A DNA stretch of 64,000 nucleotides from Streptomyces sp. RerS4 (GTDB lineage: Bacteria; Actinomycetota; Actinomycetes; Streptomycetales; Streptomycetaceae), in the NCBI RefSeq assembly GCF_023515955.1, contig NZ_CP097322.1:372001-436000 (forward strand). Direction: 5' to 3'. Both the position numbers and the translations under genes were made by a program. Under the pieces are notes generated by a model. The model was not told the origin of the DNA and ran no database searches. It was given only the letters and a program-made list of their open reading frames with translations. This document shows, one piece after another, positions 19,151-28,202 of the stretch (the stretch's first letter is position 1; every line of letters begins with the position of its first letter).

Positions 19151-20140
19151 ATGGGGGACATCGCGGCGGCCGGCGTGGCGGTGGAGCGGCTTGAGGAGTT
19201 CCGGGGGGAGTTGATCGGCTACTGCTACCGGATGTTGGGCTCGTACGCCGAGGCCGAGGACGCCGTACAGGAGACGATGGTCCGGGCGTGGCGCAGCGTC
19301 GACCGGTTCGAGGGGCGGTCGGGGCTGCGGACGTGGGTGTACCGCATCGCCACCAACGTCTGCCTGGACGCCCTTGCTTCGGGCGAGCGGCGGGCGCTGC
19401 CGATGGACCTGTCCGGCCCGAGCGAGGGCAGCTCGCCGCCGTCACCTCCCCAGGACGCCGCCCTGTGGGTGGAACCCTGCCCTGGCGGCGATCCGGAGGC
19501 AGCCGCGACGTCGGGCGAGTCCGTGCGGCTGGCGTTCGTCGCCATGCTGCAGCACCTGCCGCCCAGGCAGCGGGCCACGCTGATCCTGCGGGACGTCCTG
19601 GGCTTTTCGGCTCGCGAGGTCGCCGACCTGCACGGCTCCACCGTCGCCTCGGCCAACAGCTCCCTGCAGCGCGCCCGCGCCACCCTGGCCGACCGCCGCC
19701 AGCCGAAGGACGGGCCGACCGGCCGGCCGTGCGACGACAGGGTCCGCCGGCTGCTGGCCGAGCGGTACGCCACGGCCTTCTCCCGCTACGACATGGAGGA
19801 GCTGAACATGCTCCTCCATGTCGACGCCACGCTGTGCCTGCCCCCGTACGCGAAATGGATGCGCGGTGTCCCCGACATCCAGGCATGGCTCACCGGTCCC
19901 GCGATCGGCTGCCGCGGCTCTCGCCTGATCCCGACAACGGCCAACGGCTCCCCCGCCTTCGGCCAGTACCGTCCCCACCCGGACGGCACCGGGTACCTTC
20001 CCTGGGCCCTTCAGGTCGTCGAGGTCTCCGGCGACCGGATCACGGGCATCACGGCCTACCGCGACACCGAGCGCCTGTTCCCGCTCTTCGGCCTGCCGGA
20101 CCGCTTGGACGAGGGCTCCCGAACCTGCGCCATTGCCTGA
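19151..20140 (+). CDS. ECF sigma factor with C-terminal SnoaL-like domain
   Basis: A 329-residue sigma-70 family factor. Region 2 is 'LIGYCYRMLGSYAEAEDAVQ' to 'RTWVYRIATNVCLDALASG' (about residues 20-80). Region 4 is 'LPPRQRATLILRDVLGFSAR' with the HTH 'VADLHGSTVASANSSLQRAR' (about 136-180). The extra ~130 residues ('LLAERYATAFSRYDMEELNM' to 'GDRITGITAYRDTERLF') form a SnoaL-like domain, as in ECF41/ECF56-type factors where it takes over part of the anti-sigma role. No anti-sigma gene is adjacent. The start at 19151 has a strong TGGAGGA site; an in-frame start 11 codons upstream is unlikely. TIGR02960-like by memory. Confidence 0.87.
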   Translation: MGDIAAAGVAVERLEEFRGELIGYCYRMLGSYAEAEDAVQETMVRAWRSVDRFEGRSGLRTWVYRIATNVCLDALASGERRALPMDLSGPSEGSSPPSPPQDAALWVEPCPGGDPEAAATSGESVRLAFVAMLQHLPPRQRATLILRDVLGFSAREVADLHGSTVASANSSLQRARATLADRRQPKDGPTGRPCDDRVRRLLAERYATAFSRYDMEELNMLLHVDATLCLPPYAKWMRGVPDIQAWLTGPAIGCRGSRLIPTTANGSPAFGQYRPHPDGTGYLPWALQVVEVSGDRITGITAYRDTERLFPLFGLPDRLDEGSRTCAIA

Positions 20141-20555
20141 CTGGCCTGTTGGGTGATCCAAGGTCGATTTCATGCCGGCCGTGCCGAGTACGTCGACTGA
20201 CGGCCCCGTCTCGGCGCCGGTTTCCGTCGGGGTACGCGAATTGCCGGGGCTGGGGCCGGGGTGACCCGTCTCGTCGAACTTCGACCGGTCCCGCTGTGGG
20301 TCGGCGCGCGCGGGCGCGCTTGGGCGTCCCAGGTCGCCGAGACGGGCACCGGTAGCCCGACGGACGGCCGACAGCGCCGCGCCGGCGCACGACTCCGCCA
20401 CCGGACGGCGCCATCACGCCAATGCCCCGTACTCGGGGTCGCTTCGCGGTACTTCTTCGCCCTTCCTTCTGTTGTCCCCGGCGACGATCACCGTCCGCCC
20501 CGTTCATCCGGTGCAGGCGGTGCCACGCGCCGCCAAGAAGGGACACCTCCGCAGC
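20141..20555. other. Intergenic region between the sigma factor and the pyrophosphokinase-like gene
   Basis: About 415 bases. Open frames crossing it in several directions have no recognisable product. It should carry the promoter of the secreted protein downstream; no clear consensus was seen. Confidence 0.4.
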
Positions 20556-21368
20556 ATGAGCACACACCACCTGGGCCGAGCCGCCGCCGTACTGGCCGCC
20601 GCCCTCGCCATGGCCACGGCCACTACCGGGCTCACCGCATACGCCGCCGACCCCTCCGACACGACGGGCAAGCACGCCACCACCGTCACGCGCACCGGTG
20701 GCGGTGCGGGGCGGTGCGACGACGATCCGGCCGGCTGGGAGCGCGAGGGACTGTGCCTGAACGCCGCGGACAACCGCAAGGTCGATGCCTACCTTGCCCG
20801 TGCCCGCGCGGCGGAGCCGGCGATCAGCCGCGACGTACAGGTTGCCGCCGGCCTCAGCGGGGCGGAGCTGGTCGGCTTCGACTACCGCCTCAAGTCCCCC
20901 GACTCCCTCAAGCGGAAGGTCGCCACAGACCTCAAGGAGCATCCGGAGCGCAACACCGACGACGTCCTGGCGCGTCTGAGTGACGCGGTGCGCTACACCC
21001 TCCAATGGCCCGACGGCGATTACGTCACCGGTGTGACCATCGCCTCTGAGGTGCTGTCCGCGTGGGGCAGCGACACCACGAAGTGGTCCAACACCTGGGG
21101 TCGCGAGAAGGGCTACAAGGGACTCAACACGGGCTGGCGCGCTCCCGGTTCACAGCAGCTGTTCGAGGTGCAGTTCCACACCCCGGCGAGCAAGTTCGCC
21201 CAGGAGGAGACGCACAAGCTGTACGAGGAGCAGCGGCTGCCGTCGACCAGCCCCGAGCGCAAGAAGGAGCTACAGGCCCAGCAGGACGCGATCTTCGCCG
21301 CAGTACCCGTCCCGGACGGCGCTCCCGCCCTCGCCCCACCCGCCACTCGTCTGGCGCCGGCGGCCTGA
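20556..21368 (+). CDS. Secreted ATP:nucleotide 3'-pyrophosphokinase-like protein (alarmone synthetase fold)
   Basis: A 270-residue protein with a Sec signal peptide (residues 1 to about 30: 'AAAVLAAALAMATATTGL', cleavage after 'AYA'). The mature part resembles the extracellular Streptomyces enzyme that moves pyrophosphate from ATP to the 3'-OH of purine nucleotides, a single-domain relative of RelA/SpoT synthetases. Visible synthetase-like elements are 'FDYRLKSPDSLKRKVATDLK' (the basic ATP-binding stretch, from about residue 108) and 'RLSDAVRYTLQWPDGDY' (the 'D..R.T' strand). Then come 'TGWRAPGSQQLFEVQFHTP' (acceptor site) and 'FAQEETHKLYEEQR' (C-terminal helix). The ATG at 20556 is chosen to give a normal signal peptide. 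It stands alone and converges with the phosphatase gene across a hairpin. Confidence 0.8.
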   Translation: MSTHHLGRAAAVLAAALAMATATTGLTAYAADPSDTTGKHATTVTRTGGGAGRCDDDPAGWEREGLCLNAADNRKVDAYLARARAAEPAISRDVQVAAGLSGAELVGFDYRLKSPDSLKRKVATDLKEHPERNTDDVLARLSDAVRYTLQWPDGDYVTGVTIASEVLSAWGSDTTKWSNTWGREKGYKGLNTGWRAPGSQQLFEVQFHTPASKFAQEETHKLYEEQRLPSTSPERKKELQAQQDAIFAAVPVPDGAPALAPPATRLAPAA

Positions 21369-21454
21369 CGCCCGCTGCGCAGCCCGGCCGGCTACCCGAG
21401 GCTGCCCTCGGTTCCTGCCCCATGCGATCGGTCAATGGGGTGCCACACCACACT

Positions 21455-21489
21455 CGATGCCCGGCCAGGAACCTCCCGGCCGGGCATCG
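21455..21489. terminator. Bidirectional terminator hairpin between convergent genes
   Basis: CGATGCCCGGCC (21455-21466) pairs perfectly over 12 bp with GGCCGGGCATCG (21478-21489), with an 11-base loop. It lies between the ends of the pyrophosphokinase-like gene and the SpoIIE-type phosphatase gene. Confidence 0.75.
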
Positions 21490-21588
21490 CCCTGGCATTG
21501 GCCGGAGCGCGCGATTTCACGCGGCAGGCGCTGCGGGACTGGGCCCAGGGCGGGCACGGGCTCTCCGTCATCGGTCGGAGGCGCGGCG

Positions 21589-23319
21589 TCAGAGCACCTC
21601 GATGACCACCAGGCAGGTGTCGTCCGCGAAGTCCTCCCGCCCGTACATGTCCATCAGGGTGTCCAGCACGCGTTGGGCGGGCAGCCCGGAGCAGGTGGCC
21701 AGGCGCCGACGGAGCGTGGCGATGCTCTGCTCCAGGTCCTCGCCGCGGCGCTCGACGAGGCCGTCGGTGTAGAGGAGCAGGACGTCCCCCTGCCTCAGGT
21801 CAACCGCGGCCGTGGCGTACCTGTCCCCCGGCAGCAGGCCCAGCAGGGGGCCCCGATGCGAGGAGTCCAGGGTCTCCGCGCTGCTGCCGCGCAGCAGCAG
21901 GGGCGGCGGATGGCCGGCGCAGGCCCAGGTCAGGCGCCGCCGGGCGTCGATGTGGCCGATGACGGCGGTGGCCGTCTCGGCGGAGGGGTCGGCGCAGATC
22001 AGCTCGTTGAGCCAGGTCGTCAGGTCCGCGGCGTCGGTTCCGGGGGCGTGGGCGAGGCCCGCCAACGCGTGCCGCTGCTGGGCCATCCGGGCGACCGCGC
22101 CGAGTCCGTGCCCGCAGGCGTCCCCCATCGCCAGCAGGATCCTGCCGTCCGGCAGGACCCGGCACTTGTACCAGTCGCCGCCGAGGGCGGCTTCCGGCTC
22201 GACCGGCAGGTACGCCGCCGCCACGGCGTACCCGAGTTCGGCGATCTCCGAGGAGTGGGTGGGCAGGAGCGCCTCGCGCAGCGCCGAGGCGACCCGCCGC
22301 TCGGCGGCCGCCTCCTCGCGGAGCCTCTCGGTCAACTTCCGGCTGGCGTCGAGCCGCTGCCTGCTGCGGACCTGCGGGGTCAGGTCGCGGACGATCAGGT
22401 AGAACGCCCAGGGCAGGCCGTGGGTGTCGATCACCGGGCGGCCCACCGCGTGCAGGGTGCGGACGTCCCCGTGGATGTTGAAGCGGATGTCGGTGCCGGG
22501 CGGTTCCTCGCCGTCGAAGAGTTCCCTGAGCAGCCGCCCGAACCGGGGTACGTCCTCGACGAGCACGGCGTCGCACAGGTCCGTGAGGGTCATCCGGCCG
22601 TCGGATCCCGTACGGAAGATCGCGCACATGCCGTCGGACCAGCTGGTGGCGCCGGACAGCAGGTCGAAGTGGGCCCAGCCCATGGAGGCGATGTACTGCG
22701 CTTCGAGGGACATCACCTCGGTGTGCGCCTGGGCCGGCCGCCAGGTCGCCAGCACCTGTCCGCCGCAGGACGCCGCGTCGTACAGCAGGGTCGTACGGTG
22801 CAGGCGGCCGGACCGCCATTCGGTGTAGTCCACCGGGTGCCCCTTGAGGGCGTGGCCCGTACGCAGGACGCCGCTCAGCGCGGCGAGCAGGCCGCCGGCC
22901 TCGGCGCCGGGCCGGGTCGTGAGCAGCCGCCGGCCCACCTGGCGGTCGGGGGCGTCGAGCCACTCCGCCGAGCGGACGTGGTTTCCGGCCCGCACGACGA
23001 AGTCGACGGTACGGCCGTCGTCGTCCTCGACGGGGGCGAGGAGCGCGGCCGACATCGGGATGGCGGGCAGGGTTGCGCACAGGCAGGCCCAGGGGTCGTG
23101 GCCGTCGGCGGGGTCGCCGCAGGAGTGGCACTGGTCCTGGCTGCCACCGCACGGGCACTCTTGAGCGGCGGGCTCCCCGTCCTGCTCGGGCCGTGCGGCG
23201 GGGGCCGGGTCCTCGCGCCGGATCCCGGCGCTGCGGCCGGCGGCGGCCCGCAGTGCGGCCACCTCGCGCGCGATGAACAGTTTGAGCCCGTCGGGGTCCT
23301 CGGGAACGGCGGGACTCAT
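21589..23319 (-). CDS. SpoIIE-type PP2C phosphatase with N-terminal sensor region
   Basis: A 576-residue regulator. The C-terminal ~210 residues are a PP2C/SpoIIE serine phosphatase: 'LGGDWYKCRVLPDGRILLAM' followed by 'GDACGHGLGA' supplies the metal-binding Asp residues, 'LLLYTDGLVERRGED' and 'FADDTCLVVIEVL' the remaining ones. Ahead of it is a linker helix ('RQRLDASRKLTERLREEA') and a PAS-like region ('MGWAHFDLLSGATSWSDGM' onward). The N-terminus has an unusual Cys cluster 'CPCGGSQDQCHSCGD' near residue 65 that could bind metal. Such proteins act on anti-anti-sigma factors in stress signalling. The start at ATG 23319 is chosen because the upstream frame is Arg/Pro-rich shadow. Confidence 0.85.
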   Translation of the reverse strand: MSPAVPEDPDGLKLFIAREVAALRAAAGRSAGIRREDPAPAARPEQDGEPAAQECPCGGSQDQCHSCGDPADGHDPWACLCATLPAIPMSAALLAPVEDDDGRTVDFVVRAGNHVRSAEWLDAPDRQVGRRLLTTRPGAEAGGLLAALSGVLRTGHALKGHPVDYTEWRSGRLHRTTLLYDAASCGGQVLATWRPAQAHTEVMSLEAQYIASMGWAHFDLLSGATSWSDGMCAIFRTGSDGRMTLTDLCDAVLVEDVPRFGRLLRELFDGEEPPGTDIRFNIHGDVRTLHAVGRPVIDTHGLPWAFYLIVRDLTPQVRSRQRLDASRKLTERLREEAAAERRVASALREALLPTHSSEIAELGYAVAAAYLPVEPEAALGGDWYKCRVLPDGRILLAMGDACGHGLGAVARMAQQRHALAGLAHAPGTDAADLTTWLNELICADPSAETATAVIGHIDARRRLTWACAGHPPPLLLRGSSAETLDSSHRGPLLGLLPGDRYATAAVDLRQGDVLLLYTDGLVERRGEDLEQSIATLRRRLATCSGLPAQRVLDTLMDMYGREDFADDTCLVVIEVL

Positions 23320-23984
23320 GACGGAGCTGCCTTCCGGCCGGATCGTCCGGACGCGCGGTGCTGCGCGTCCCCGTGGAGCCATGGTGCTGGCAGCGGGCCG
23401 CCCGCGCACGTCGTGATCCGTCGGCCGGACGGGGGTTTGACAGCGCGACGGGGGGACACACGCGGGATGTCGGTGCGGGCCCCTTCGAGCGGTGTGGCAC
23501 GCCCGTGCCGGTGGCCGCACCCGTTGCCGTTCGGCGGAACGGGGTGCGGCCACCGGCTGCCTTCTCTCGGACGTCCGACGTCCAGACGGACGGTTCGGAG
23601 GGCGCGGAACCCCGGCGCCGCCGAACGCCAGGCATGGCGTCCGTACATCGTTCTGCCCTGCCCTGCCCCGTCGACCAGTGGTCGATCGGGGACCGCGAGG
23701 GCATGCGCAGGGCGATGCCGAAGGAACTCCCCGCGCCACTGCTCGCGGCGATGACCGCCTTCGCTCCGCGCGTCCTTCCTGAGGCTCCTCCGTGACAGCC
23801 GCGCGATCGTCCGCCGACGCGGTGCCCGGGTTGTCGCGGGGTGTCGACGGGATTCTTGTACGGCGCCGTCGTAGACCAGATCGGGAACGGGCACCACAGC
23901 TCCGTTCCACCGCTCGGCGATCGGCCCGCCGAAAGCCCGGAGCATCTCCAGGTAGCCCTGCCCCGACCTGGTGGTCCCCCCCGG
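23320..23984. other. 660-base stretch without a convincing gene
   Basis: Several frames are open on both strands, but none looks like a maintained protein. On the minus strand 'EMLRAFGGPIAERWNGAVVP' (about 23880-23950) and on the plus strand 'DREGMRRAMPKELPAPLLAA' (about 23690-23750) look gene-like for 20-30 codons only. They could be decayed fragments. It also contains the upstream region of the phosphatase gene. Confidence 0.4.
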
Positions 23985-24863
23985 TCATCCACGCCGTGCG
24001 TCGCGCCCCTGGGTGAGGTCGATCGACCGGTACTCCTCCAGTACGGCGAACCCGGCGCTGTCGTACAGCCCGATCGCCACCTCGTTGCCCCCGAACACGT
24101 TGAGCATCATCACCTCGTCGCCGCCCTGACGGGTGGCCCACTCGCCGACCGCCATCGCGGCCCGGCCGTAGCCTTTGCCCCGGTGCTCCTCGTACACCTC
24201 CAGCGAGAAGCCGAAGGTCACTCCCGGCAGGAAGCCGTGGTTCACCCACCCGGTCCCGATCACGACACCCTCGGCCTCCATCGCGTAGAAGGCGTGTCCC
24301 GGGGTCGAGTACCCCTGCGGCAGGAGCCGGGCGAAGTCCCGGTCGGACTTCGCCCTCGCCTGCTCCGGGGTCAGCGCCCCGGACCGGACGATGTCAGCGA
24401 CGTACCCGGCCTGCTCGCCGGCCAGCCAGCCCGGGTACTCCCCCTCGGTGAGCCGGCGGACCGTCAGGCCAGCCGGCAGCCCCGGCCGCTCGGCCGCCGC
24501 CCGCATACGGTTCTGCGCGCGCACGGGATAGTCGGCGAACGCCCCCGCCCCGCCCGTGAGCCGCACCGCCACTCGCTGCGCCCCGCGCTCGGCGCACCAC
24601 CGCTCGGCCCACTCGCGCCCGTGCGGCACCGTCAGGTCGTGGATCCGACCCACGGTCGCGCCGTCCTCCTCCGCGACCTCGACCGCTATCCACCCGGTGC
24701 CGTCCGTGGCGACCGTCCAGCCGTCGATCCCCTTCACGGCCCGTTCGAGCAGAGCCTGCGCCAGCGGCTCGGAACACCCCGCACTCCGGTACCCGTCCAG
24801 CACCCGCCCCTCGAACTCGCCGCGCCACGCACCCGGTTCGGTAATGATCTCCAACTGCTCCAT
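23985..24863 (-). CDS. GNAT-family N-acetyltransferase
   Basis: A 292-residue acetyltransferase, about twice the minimal GNAT length. The second half has the acetyl-CoA loop 'SLEVYEEHRGKGYGRAAMAV' (motif A, R-G-K-G-Y-G-R) followed by 'MLNVFGGNEVAIGLYDSAGF' (motif B, typical N-x-x-A-I-x-L-Y). The N-terminal half is a divergent GNAT-like module ('GTGWIAVEVAEEDGATVGRI'). A cytosolic enzyme acting on an unknown amine. ATG start at 24863. It stands alone. Confidence 0.87.
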   Translation of the reverse strand: MEQLEIITEPGAWRGEFEGRVLDGYRSAGCSEPLAQALLERAVKGIDGWTVATDGTGWIAVEVAEEDGATVGRIHDLTVPHGREWAERWCAERGAQRVAVRLTGGAGAFADYPVRAQNRMRAAAERPGLPAGLTVRRLTEGEYPGWLAGEQAGYVADIVRSGALTPEQARAKSDRDFARLLPQGYSTPGHAFYAMEAEGVVIGTGWVNHGFLPGVTFGFSLEVYEEHRGKGYGRAAMAVGEWATRQGGDEVMMLNVFGGNEVAIGLYDSAGFAVLEEYRSIDLTQGRDARRG

Positions 24864-25018
24864 CCGCCCACCCTAGACACCCACGCCGACAGGACCCACC
24901 GATATACCTGGCCCCCCGTCCGATCACCGAACGTCTTGCGCCAGGTCCCATTGCACGGCGAGCACCGGCGTGCCCGAGGCGTCCCGCGCGGCCAGGACGG
25001 CCGGCAGACCGGAGCGGG

Positions 25019-25717
25019 TCAGGCCGTGGTTCCGGTTGTCCTGCTGGGGAGCCGGTCGGCTCGGATGACGACGAGTTCCTCCTCCGTCTGGTCGTGGCCG
25101 ATCAGTTTCTGCTCGGCCAGCCAGTCGGCACGGGCGGTGAGGACCGGTCCGAACGGCTGGCGGCGGCGGCCCACCACCGCCGCTTTCAGGCCCGCTTCGC
25201 CCAGCAGGCGCAGTGTCGTCTCCGGTGCGCACAGCGCGGAGTGGACCAACAGCATCATGCCGCCCGGCTTGAGCAGGTGGGGGGCCATGGCACACAGCCG
25301 GTCCACGTACTGCCGGCCGTCGGGGCCCGCGTTCCACGCCCGAGCGCGCCCCCGCTCGCCGGCTGTGGACGGCGGGCTGGGGACGTAGGGCGGATTGGCC
25401 GTCACCACGTCGTACCGGCGACGGACGGCCCGGCTGGAGGGGAAGTCCGCGTGCTCGACGCGTACCGGGAGCCGGTTCATCAAGGCGTTGTAGCGGGCGG
25501 TCAGGACCGCCCGGTAGCAGCTGTCGACGGCGTGTACGCGGTGTGCGCCCAGGCGGGCCGCGGTCATCGCGATCAGGCCGGTGCCGGTGCACACGTCCAG
25601 CGCGTGGGCCCCTTCGGGTAGGGATGCCTTCTCCAGGGCGTCCTTGAGGAGGAGGGAGTCTCCCTGCGGCCTGTAAACGCCCCAGGGCTTCAGGAGCCTC
25701 AGATCCGTGTCTTCCAC
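25019..25717 (-). CDS. HemK2/MTQ2-like class I SAM-dependent methyltransferase
   Basis: A 232-residue methyltransferase. Motif I is 'HALDVCTGTGLIAMTAARLG', the acidic second motif 'RVHAVDSCYRAV' and the signature 'YDVVTANPPYVPSP' (NPPY), typical of enzymes that methylate a planar amide nitrogen such as Gln in release factors. The substrate is not determined by sequence. The GTG at 25717 has a good GGAGGT site seven bases upstream and gives the natural N-terminus 'VEDTDLRLLKPWGVYRPQGD'. It lies 47 bases downstream of the dioxygenase gene on the same strand, so they may be cotranscribed. Confidence 0.85.
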   Translation of the reverse strand: MEDTDLRLLKPWGVYRPQGDSLLLKDALEKASLPEGAHALDVCTGTGLIAMTAARLGAHRVHAVDSCYRAVLTARYNALMNRLPVRVEHADFPSSRAVRRRYDVVTANPPYVPSPPSTAGERGRARAWNAGPDGRQYVDRLCAMAPHLLKPGGMMLLVHSALCAPETTLRLLGEAGLKAAVVGRRRQPFGPVLTARADWLAEQKLIGHDQTEEELVVIRADRLPSRTTGTTA

Positions 25718-25764
25718 GCGGGGGACCTCCTTGTGTCCGTGACAGGCGGCGCCGGGCGGTCCGC

Positions 25765-26610
25765 TCAGAGGCGGGGGCCGTAGGGGGCCAGGCCGATGAT
25801 GAGGACGCGGCGCTCGCCCGGACCGGTGTCGTCGCCTCGGCGTACGGGGGCGACGTAGTGGCTGACGCGGTGGTCGTGGACGGCGTACCCGTCGAGAGGA
25901 TCCGTGAGGGTGAAGCGTGCGTGCACCGCGGTGTCGGGGAGGTCGCCGGGTTGGCGGCCGGCGGACTCGGGCGTGGCGATGACGTTCTCGCCGCCGCTCA
26001 TGTTCGTGGAGCCGATGAAGTGGGCGAAGGTGAACGTCGCCGAGGAGCCGCCGTCCTGGTGGAGGCAGTCGGGAGAGGACACGGCGGTTTCGGCGGCGGC
26101 GTCGACGGCCAGCTTGAGCAGGTGGACTCCGACGTAGACCGGGGTGCGGTGCAGATCCTCCAGCCACATGGCGTGCGCGAGGTCGGTGTGGATCAGCCGT
26201 TGGAGGAGTGCGTTGCCGTGCAGGGTGGTGGGGAGGTCGGGCAGGCGGCGGCGTACGTCCGGGTACTCCGGGTTGTGGTCGTCCTGCCAGTACTCGGTCA
26301 CGGTGCCGTGGGTGGGGTCGGGGGCTCCGGGGGTGAAGGCCAGCTGCCCGGTCCAGGGCAGGTATACGGCGTGGGAGTAGCGGCGGAACCGGTGGGTGTG
26401 CGGGGCGTAGGGGTCGAGCGGGAGCGTGGCGAAGACCTCTTCGAGCTCGGCCAGGTCCGTGCGGTGCGCGTCCGGGTCCAGGTCGAGGTCGGCGGCGCGG
26501 TAGCGGGCGTAGCCCTGCCGGCGGAGGGCGTCGGTGACGGCATTGGTGACGGCATTGGTGCCGCCGTTGGTGGTGTGCGGGCGGTCGTGCAGGGCCGGGA
26601 CGTGGTTCAC
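25765..26610 (-). CDS. 2OG-Fe(II) dioxygenase, amino-acid-hydroxylase-like (PF10014 type)
   Basis: A 281-residue cytosolic enzyme resembling the 2OG-Fe dioxygenase family that includes isoleucine/free-amino-acid hydroxylases. The Fe ligands are visible: H-x-D in 'CLHQDGGSSATFTFAHF' (about residue 180) and a distal His in 'DHRVSHYVAPV' (about residue 250). 'TNMSGGENVIATPE' between them is also typical. The GTG at 26610 with the site CAGGAGGA defines the start; the N-terminus has a small repeat 'TNAVTNAVTDAL' from a tandem 12-bp duplication. It lies between the YbdK-like ligase and the methyltransferase on the same strand, so an amino-acid-modifying operon is possible. Confidence 0.8.
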   Translation of the reverse strand: MNHVPALHDRPHTTNGGTNAVTNAVTDALRRQGYARYRAADLDLDPDAHRTDLAELEEVFATLPLDPYAPHTHRFRRYSHAVYLPWTGQLAFTPGAPDPTHGTVTEYWQDDHNPEYPDVRRRLPDLPTTLHGNALLQRLIHTDLAHAMWLEDLHRTPVYVGVHLLKLAVDAAAETAVSSPDCLHQDGGSSATFTFAHFIGSTNMSGGENVIATPESAGRQPGDLPDTAVHARFTLTDPLDGYAVHDHRVSHYVAPVRRGDDTGPGERRVLIIGLAPYGPRL

Positions 26611-26744
26611 GGGGTCCTCCTGAGCCGCAGGGCACGGATCGGCCTCGGCCGGTTGGGTGGGGCACCAGTGGCGGCGTGTCGTGGGGATCCCAGGCTGGCA
26701 CGGGTGGCGACCCGGCGCCGTCGCATACCCGCCGGTCAGGTGAA

Positions 26745-27929
26745 TTACGGCTTCGCCGCCAGGGCGGCACTCGTTCCCGACGCGGGTCCAGGGGGTGGGC
26801 CGGTCAGGTCGTCCACCACCGCGGTCAGGCCGCCCGGCAGCCGGGAGGCGACGCGCTGGCGGTGCGCTCCCGTCCCGCGGCCCGCCAGCCGTCGCAGCAA
26901 CGCCGTGACGGTCTCGATGTCGCCGTGTTCCTCCAGCGCGGGGCGGATGTGGTCCAGCAGCCGGGCGCCGCGCACCGCCGCCGGCAGGACCTGCCCGGTC
27001 AGGGCATCGGGGCCCCGGCCGCTCCAGCCGTCGCGCGTGGCGCTCCAGTACGCGCAGCGCAACAGCTCGGTCGGCGGGTGCGGGGCCGCGTCGCCGCGTC
27101 GCGCCGTGTGGGCGGCGGTGACCACCAGGGCGCGGACGACGGCGGCCAGAGCCGCGGAGTCCGCGGGATCCGGCGGGACGTCCATGCAGCGGACTTCCAC
27201 GGTGGGCAGCCGCGGGTGGGGGCGGATGTCCCAGAACGGCAGCTCCGCGAACGGCATGCCGCCCACCTCCGCGATGGCCGCGGCTTGCTGCCGGTAGTCC
27301 TTGAACGACTGCGCGTACGGCGGGGGGCCGAGGCAGGGGAAGCGCAGCCGGATCACCGAGCGCCAGCTCGCGTAGCCGGTGTCGCGTCCGGCGCAGAAGG
27401 GCGAGTTCGCGCTCATCTCCACCAGCAGCGGCAGCCAGGGCCGCAGGTGATTGGAGACCTCCACGGCCAGATCCCGGTCGGGCAGGTGGACGTGGACGTG
27501 CAGAGCGCTGATGGCGTAATCGTCCATCATCGACCTGAACAGGTCGGTGCTGGCCCGGTAGCGCGGATGGGCCGCGACGGGCATCGGCCCCGGGGGGCGC
27601 AGCACCGGTGTGCCCGAAGGGCATACCTTGAGCCCTTCCGCCGCGGCCGCTTGTGCGATGCCGGCACGCAGGCGCAGCAGCTCGCGATGCAGTTGGGAAG
27701 CCGACGTGCAGGGGGGTGTCCTGGTCTCGATCTGGAACTCGGTGAACTCACCGGAGACGTCGTCGCCCAGGGCTGTGACAGCGTGTGCCACCACCCGTCC
27801 CGCGGCGGGCTCGACCATGCGGGAGCCGGCCCCGACGAGGAAGAACTCCTCTTCGACCCCCACCGTCGGCACCGAAGGATCCTGCCGGTCGTGGTCAGGC
27901 ACGGCCTGGGCGTCGTCGCTGGGGCTCAT
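26745..27929 (-). CDS. Carboxylate-amine ligase, YbdK / glutamate-cysteine-ligase family 2
   Basis: A 394-residue ATP-dependent ligase. It shows the family's metal-binding start 'TVGVEEEFFLVGAGSRMVEP', 'SGEFTEFQIETRTPPC' (substrate strand), 'ALHVHVHLPDRDLAVEV' and 'MPFAELPFWDIRPHPRLPTV' followed by 'EVRCMDVPPD'. Members make gamma-glutamylcysteine or a related amide; YbdK-type proteins have only weak GCL activity, so the true product is unknown. The ATG at 27929 is taken over the outer frame start at 27998 because it precedes the conserved core by a normal distance. No egtB-E genes are adjacent, so an ergothioneine role is not indicated. Confidence 0.87.
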   Translation of the reverse strand: MSPSDDAQAVPDHDRQDPSVPTVGVEEEFFLVGAGSRMVEPAAGRVVAHAVTALGDDVSGEFTEFQIETRTPPCTSASQLHRELLRLRAGIAQAAAAEGLKVCPSGTPVLRPPGPMPVAAHPRYRASTDLFRSMMDDYAISALHVHVHLPDRDLAVEVSNHLRPWLPLLVEMSANSPFCAGRDTGYASWRSVIRLRFPCLGPPPYAQSFKDYRQQAAAIAEVGGMPFAELPFWDIRPHPRLPTVEVRCMDVPPDPADSAALAAVVRALVVTAAHTARRGDAAPHPPTELLRCAYWSATRDGWSGRGPDALTGQVLPAAVRGARLLDHIRPALEEHGDIETVTALLRRLAGRGTGAHRQRVASRLPGGLTAVVDDLTGPPPGPASGTSAALAAKP

Positions 27930-28202
27930 CCGTCCAGCATCGCCCGCTCCCCCTGCCGTGTCGCCTCTGACACGGGATGCGTGTGGACGATCGCGCAACT
28001 CGCCGGGGCTGGTCTGCGGTCAGGCAGTTCCCCGGCCCCGGAGGCGGCAACGAGGCCGGCGGTCCAGCGGCCGCCCGCAGGGTGTGACGGACACAGCCGC
28101 TGATCGCGGCCCCGGCTCCGACCCCGGCCCCGGCCCCGGTTCCGGTTCCGGGGGCCGGACCGGAGTGGTTCGCGGGAGTGCCGTCCTGGACAGGAATGAC
28201 GC

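Noticed and set aside
23841..25388. 515-codon plus-strand ORF
   Set aside because: It lies antisense to the GNAT gene and part of the methyltransferase gene, and shows Pro/Arg/His-rich shadow composition without motifs.
28121..28160. GC-rich CCGGCCCC-type short repeats near the C40 peptidase start
   Set aside because: A simple low-complexity run in non-coding DNA; no regular unit or palindrome suggesting function.
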